Assembly: GCA_035946955.1 (NCBI GenBank)
Contig: DASYYE010000007.1
Location: forward strand, 1-12,456
Direction: 5' to 3'
Length of the DNA stretch: 12,456 bases
Source of the DNA: DASYYE01 sp035946955
GTDB lineage: Bacteria > Actinomycetota > Actinomycetes > Streptosporangiales > Streptosporangiaceae
Shown here in pieces: positions 12,043 through 12,456 of the stretch. The position numbers were made by a program, and so were the translations under genes. A model generated the notes under the pieces. It saw only the letters and a program-made list of their open reading frames with translations. It searched no databases and had not been told where the DNA came from. The number at the start of each line of letters is the position of its first letter. Within the stretch, counting starts at the first letter, position 1.

Positions 12043-12456
12043 GACATACCTCCATACGAGCGGCGGGAGACCCGCGAGGGTGGCAGGAGACAGCCCGCAC
12101 GGAATGTACACCACATACGACATGCTCGCACCCTTCCCACCCACCGCCCCGCTGACACCCAGCGCCACCACTCCCATCCGTCCCCCAGTCGCATACCCCC
12201 CAGGCGCATACCTCCACAGGGCTGATAACAGCAAGAAATAGGGGGCAGCTTCCGGTCCCACCCCACTTATCACGGGATATGGCTGTTCTTTTGTCCTTTT
12301 TGCCCTCGAACGCGGAGCCAAAACCCGTGCTAAGCCAACTCGCTTGGCCGGCGGTCGCCGAGCGTGAAATCTGGCTGTGCGGGTGTTGGCGGGCTGGGGC
12401 CGCTGCCGCGTGATGGCCGGTGTGGCTTCGGGGGTGGCGGGCCGGGCGGCACGATA
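12043..12456. other. Upstream region of the GMC gene without a confident gene
   Basis: All three minus-strand frames are partly open up to about 12217-12321 but none has convincing codon bias. The stretch 12225-12310 is noticeably AT-richer and includes T runs (CTTTTTG near 12297-12302), so it probably holds the GMC promoter. I cannot assign hexamers with confidence. GCCAA/TTGGC (12334-12348) and CGGCG/CGCCG (12349-12360) are two short adjacent stems. From GTG 12383 a plus-strand frame with GC-rich third positions stays open to the edge (74 bases), too short to call. Confidence 0.5.
12183..12212. repeat. Tandem 15-bp direct repeat
   Basis: CCCCAGTCGCATACC (12183-12197) is followed immediately by CCCCAGGCGCATACC (12198-12212), with one mismatch. 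The 10-mer CATACCTCCA at 12207-12216 recurs at 12045-12054, where its reverse complement contains the GGAGG ribosome site of the short ORF. The repeat lies in the presumed leader of the GMC transcript. Confidence 0.7.

Noticed and set aside
12005..12217. Cys/Trp-rich N-terminal extension of the GMC protein (MEVCAWGVCDWG...) or a Cys-rich peptide
   Set aside because: All three frames are open here, the pattern comes from the tandem GGTATGCG repeat, and there is no ribosome site at 12217. The FAD motif directly after GTG 12004 marks the normal start.
12383..12456. Possible 5' end of a plus-strand gene running off the right edge
   Set aside because: Only 24 codons are visible and no ribosome site precedes either GTG 12383 or ATG 12413. 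GC-rich third positions alone are not enough in this genome.

Overview
The window is very GC-rich, with G or C at most third codon positions and frequent GTG starts. That fits a soil-type actinomycete (Actinomycetota); genus cannot be called from the sequence alone. There are eleven well-supported protein genes, one credible short upstream ORF, and no RNA gene, insertion sequence or CRISPR array that I can see.

Left part (1-4991). A polytopic GT-C-like membrane protein (+) meets, tail to tail, a two-gene minus-strand unit: a small antibiotic-biosynthesis-monooxygenase (ABM) protein overlapping an iron-containing alcohol dehydrogenase. Both convergent stop codons lie inside one perfect 16-bp palindrome. 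Divergent from the ABM gene is a textbook ECF41 module (+): a carboxymuconolactone-decarboxylase/AhpD-like protein overlapping by GTGA with an ECF41 sigma factor. It is preceded by a sequence matching the ECF41 promoter (TGTCACG-N16-TGTC), so it is probably autoregulated. A flavodoxin-like gene (-) then converges on the sigma factor gene. It carries an in-frame TAG followed by 19 more coding-like codons.

Centre and right (5032-12042, all minus strand). A gamma-glutamylcyclotransferase-fold protein is separated by a strong hairpin terminator from a tight four-gene operon: a DrrA-like ABC ATPase, two DrrB-like ABC-2 permeases and a stand-alone LanB-type protein. The last matches only the tRNA-dependent glutamylation (N-terminal) part of lantibiotic dehydratases. 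It lacks the SpaB_C elimination domain and has a changed active-site-region motif. The operon is preceded by a GC-poorer region with three ATAC boxes phased at 20-21 bp. Upstream on the same strand is a GMC-family flavoprotein with an altered active-site motif, coupled by GTGA to a 13-codon ORF with a strong ribosome binding site.

The most interesting unit is therefore a GMC oxidoreductase / DrrAB-type exporter / truncated LanB set. It could be a non-canonical RiPP or peptide-aminoacyl-tRNA-ligase-like pathway, or a stand-alone modification and export system. No convincing precursor peptide is visible. The link between the GMC gene and the ABC-LanB operon is inferred from strand and proximity only. 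The last ~400 bases (12043-12456) hold an AT-richer presumed promoter region, a tandem 15-bp repeat and no confident gene.
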